From: Leeuwenhoekiella aestuarii
Lineage (GTDB): Bacteria > Bacteroidota > Bacteroidia > Flavobacteriales > Flavobacteriaceae
Direction of reading: 5' to 3'
Assembly: GCF_004104055.1 (NCBI RefSeq)
Contig: NZ_QOVJ01000001.1
Span: 1,240,001 to 1,304,000, forward strand
DNA length: 64,000 nt
This document shows positions 63,379-64,000 of the stretch, piece after piece. How positions within the stretch are numbered: position 1 is the first letter of the stretch; each line of letters starts with the position of its first letter. Under the pieces are notes generated by a model. It searched no databases. It was not told the origin of the DNA and was given only the letters and a program-made list of their open reading frames with translations. The translations under genes and the position numbers were made by a program.

Positions 63379-63496
63379 ATAAAAACAAGTCTTTGCGACT
63401 TTTCTTTTGCCTTCTTAATAACGTATTTTTGCATACTATTCTCAGAGATATGAGCATGTTTTGCAAGCGTTAAAATGCTGTTTTTAGATAAAGATT

Positions 63497-64000
63497 ATGA
63501 GTGAAAATAAAATACATACAGCTTTAAGAAAGCGTATTCTTGTTTTAGATGGTGCAATGGGAACAATGTTGCAACGCTATAAATTTACAGAAGAAGATTT
63601 TAGAGGAGAGCGCTTTAAAGATTGGTCAATTCCTGTGCAGGGTAATAACGATATGTTGAGTATTACGCAACCTGAAGCTATTGCAGATGTTCATACTAAA
63701 TATTTTGCTGCGGGAGCAGATATCGTAGAGACAAATACTTTTAGTGGTACAACCATCGCTATGGCAGATTATGGGATGGAGGAGTTTGTTTACGAGCTTA
63801 ATTATGAGTCTGCTAAAATAGCAAAAAAGGTAGCCCAAGAATTTACAAAAAAAGAACCCGAAAAGCCACGTTTTGTAGCTGGCGCAATGGGGCCTACTAA
63901 CAAAACTGCCAGTATGTCTCCAGATGTAAATGATCCTGGTTTTAGAGCGGTTTCTTTTGATGAGTTACGAGCAGCTTACAAGCAACAAGCAGAAGCCTTA
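63497..64000 (+). CDS. metH: Methionine synthase, homocysteine methyltransferase domain (partial)
   Basis: The first 168 codons of a cobalamin-dependent methionine synthase are present; the gene continues beyond the window. LVLDGAMGTMLQRYKFTEEDFRG, DIVETNTFSGTTIAMADYGME and VAGAMGPTNKTASMSPDV mark the homocysteine-binding domain. In many Flavobacteriaceae this domain is a separate protein; which case applies here cannot be seen. It is controlled by the SAM-I riboswitch. Confidence 0.93.
   Translation, partial: MSENKIHTALRKRILVLDGAMGTMLQRYKFTEEDFRGERFKDWSIPVQGNNDMLSITQPEAIADVHTKYFAAGADIVETNTFSGTTIAMADYGMEEFVYELNYESAKIAKKVAQEFTKKEPEKPRFVAGAMGPTNKTASMSPDVNDPGFRAVSFDELRAAYKQQAEAL

Noticed and set aside
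1-64000. tRNA, rRNA or CRISPR loci
   Set aside because: No cloverleaf-like sequences, rRNA motifs or regularly spaced repeat-spacer arrays were seen by eye; a covariance-model scan would be needed to be sure.

Overview
The window comes from a chromosome of a Bacteroidota member, almost certainly a marine-type Flavobacteriaceae. The evidence is low-GC DNA, no Shine-Dalgarno sequences but A-rich leaders, several promoters of the TTTG / TAnnTTTG type (some placed only a few bases before the ATG), and typical families: GLPGLI proteins, DUF5686 and carboxypeptidase-regulatory outer-membrane barrels, TonB-C proteins, a 2TM protein and a QEGLA-motif protein. I see no rRNA, tRNA, CRISPR array, insertion sequence or prophage.

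Layout. 1-4.5 kb: amidohydrolase, DegT-type aminotransferase, Kdo transferase (waaA), DUF2461. 4.6-8.9 kb: four tiny acidic lipoproteins flank a divergent cassette. On one side is a self-cleaving S24 (LexA-like) repressor; on the other are a radical-SAM protein and its DUF4130 partner, both from families linked to DNA repair. The 98-bp gap between them carries four operator-like repeats about 21 bp apart. 8.9-20.4 kb: housekeeping and metabolism (fabD, fructosamine kinase, folA, thyA, CNT nucleoside transporter, bifunctional nuclease) and an ergothioneine-type egtB-egtD pair. 20.5-30.5 kb: etfAB, PDH E1-beta, a DUF5686 barrel, soluble and membrane pyrophosphatases, App1-like phosphatase. 30.5-34.3 kb: a tight operon of a DUF1704/MATCAP-type metallopeptidase, a GshB-like ATP-grasp ligase and an AstE/AspA zinc hydrolase. 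34.5-36.4 kb: a broken thioredoxin-like gene, a deoxynucleoside kinase and a secreted protein. 36.4-43.3 kb: a two-component system divergent from two GLPGLI proteins and an outer-membrane barrel, with three 10-bp GTTAAC repeats in the shared promoter region.

43.4-64 kb is mostly a sulfur and methionine region. It holds metK; a SAM-I riboswitch with metY; a polypeptide fusing homoserine O-acetyltransferase, aspartokinase and homoserine dehydrogenase; OsmC; a second trans-sulfuration enzyme with an Rrf2 regulator; then DUF2061-cysH-cysD-cysN and sulfite reductase(-HEPN)-cobA-precorrin-2 dehydrogenase-ferredoxin reductase. A second SAM-I riboswitch precedes the start of metH at the right edge. 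The two cys transcription units each begin with the same 23-bp palindrome (AATCCTA-N9-TAGGATT), the best candidate operator for the adjacent Rrf2 regulator. Together these genes would take sulfate to sulfide, build O-acetylhomoserine from aspartate, and form and methylate homocysteine, with SAM feedback through the riboswitches. A small operon (AhpD-like protein, histidine kinase-like protein without an ATPase domain, receiver) sits before the second riboswitch.

The strongest leads for undescribed biology are the S24-controlled repair cassette with its repeat operator, the ligase/carboxypeptidase/deacylase operon, the GTTAAC-controlled GLPGLI system, and the palindrome-controlled cys regulon.
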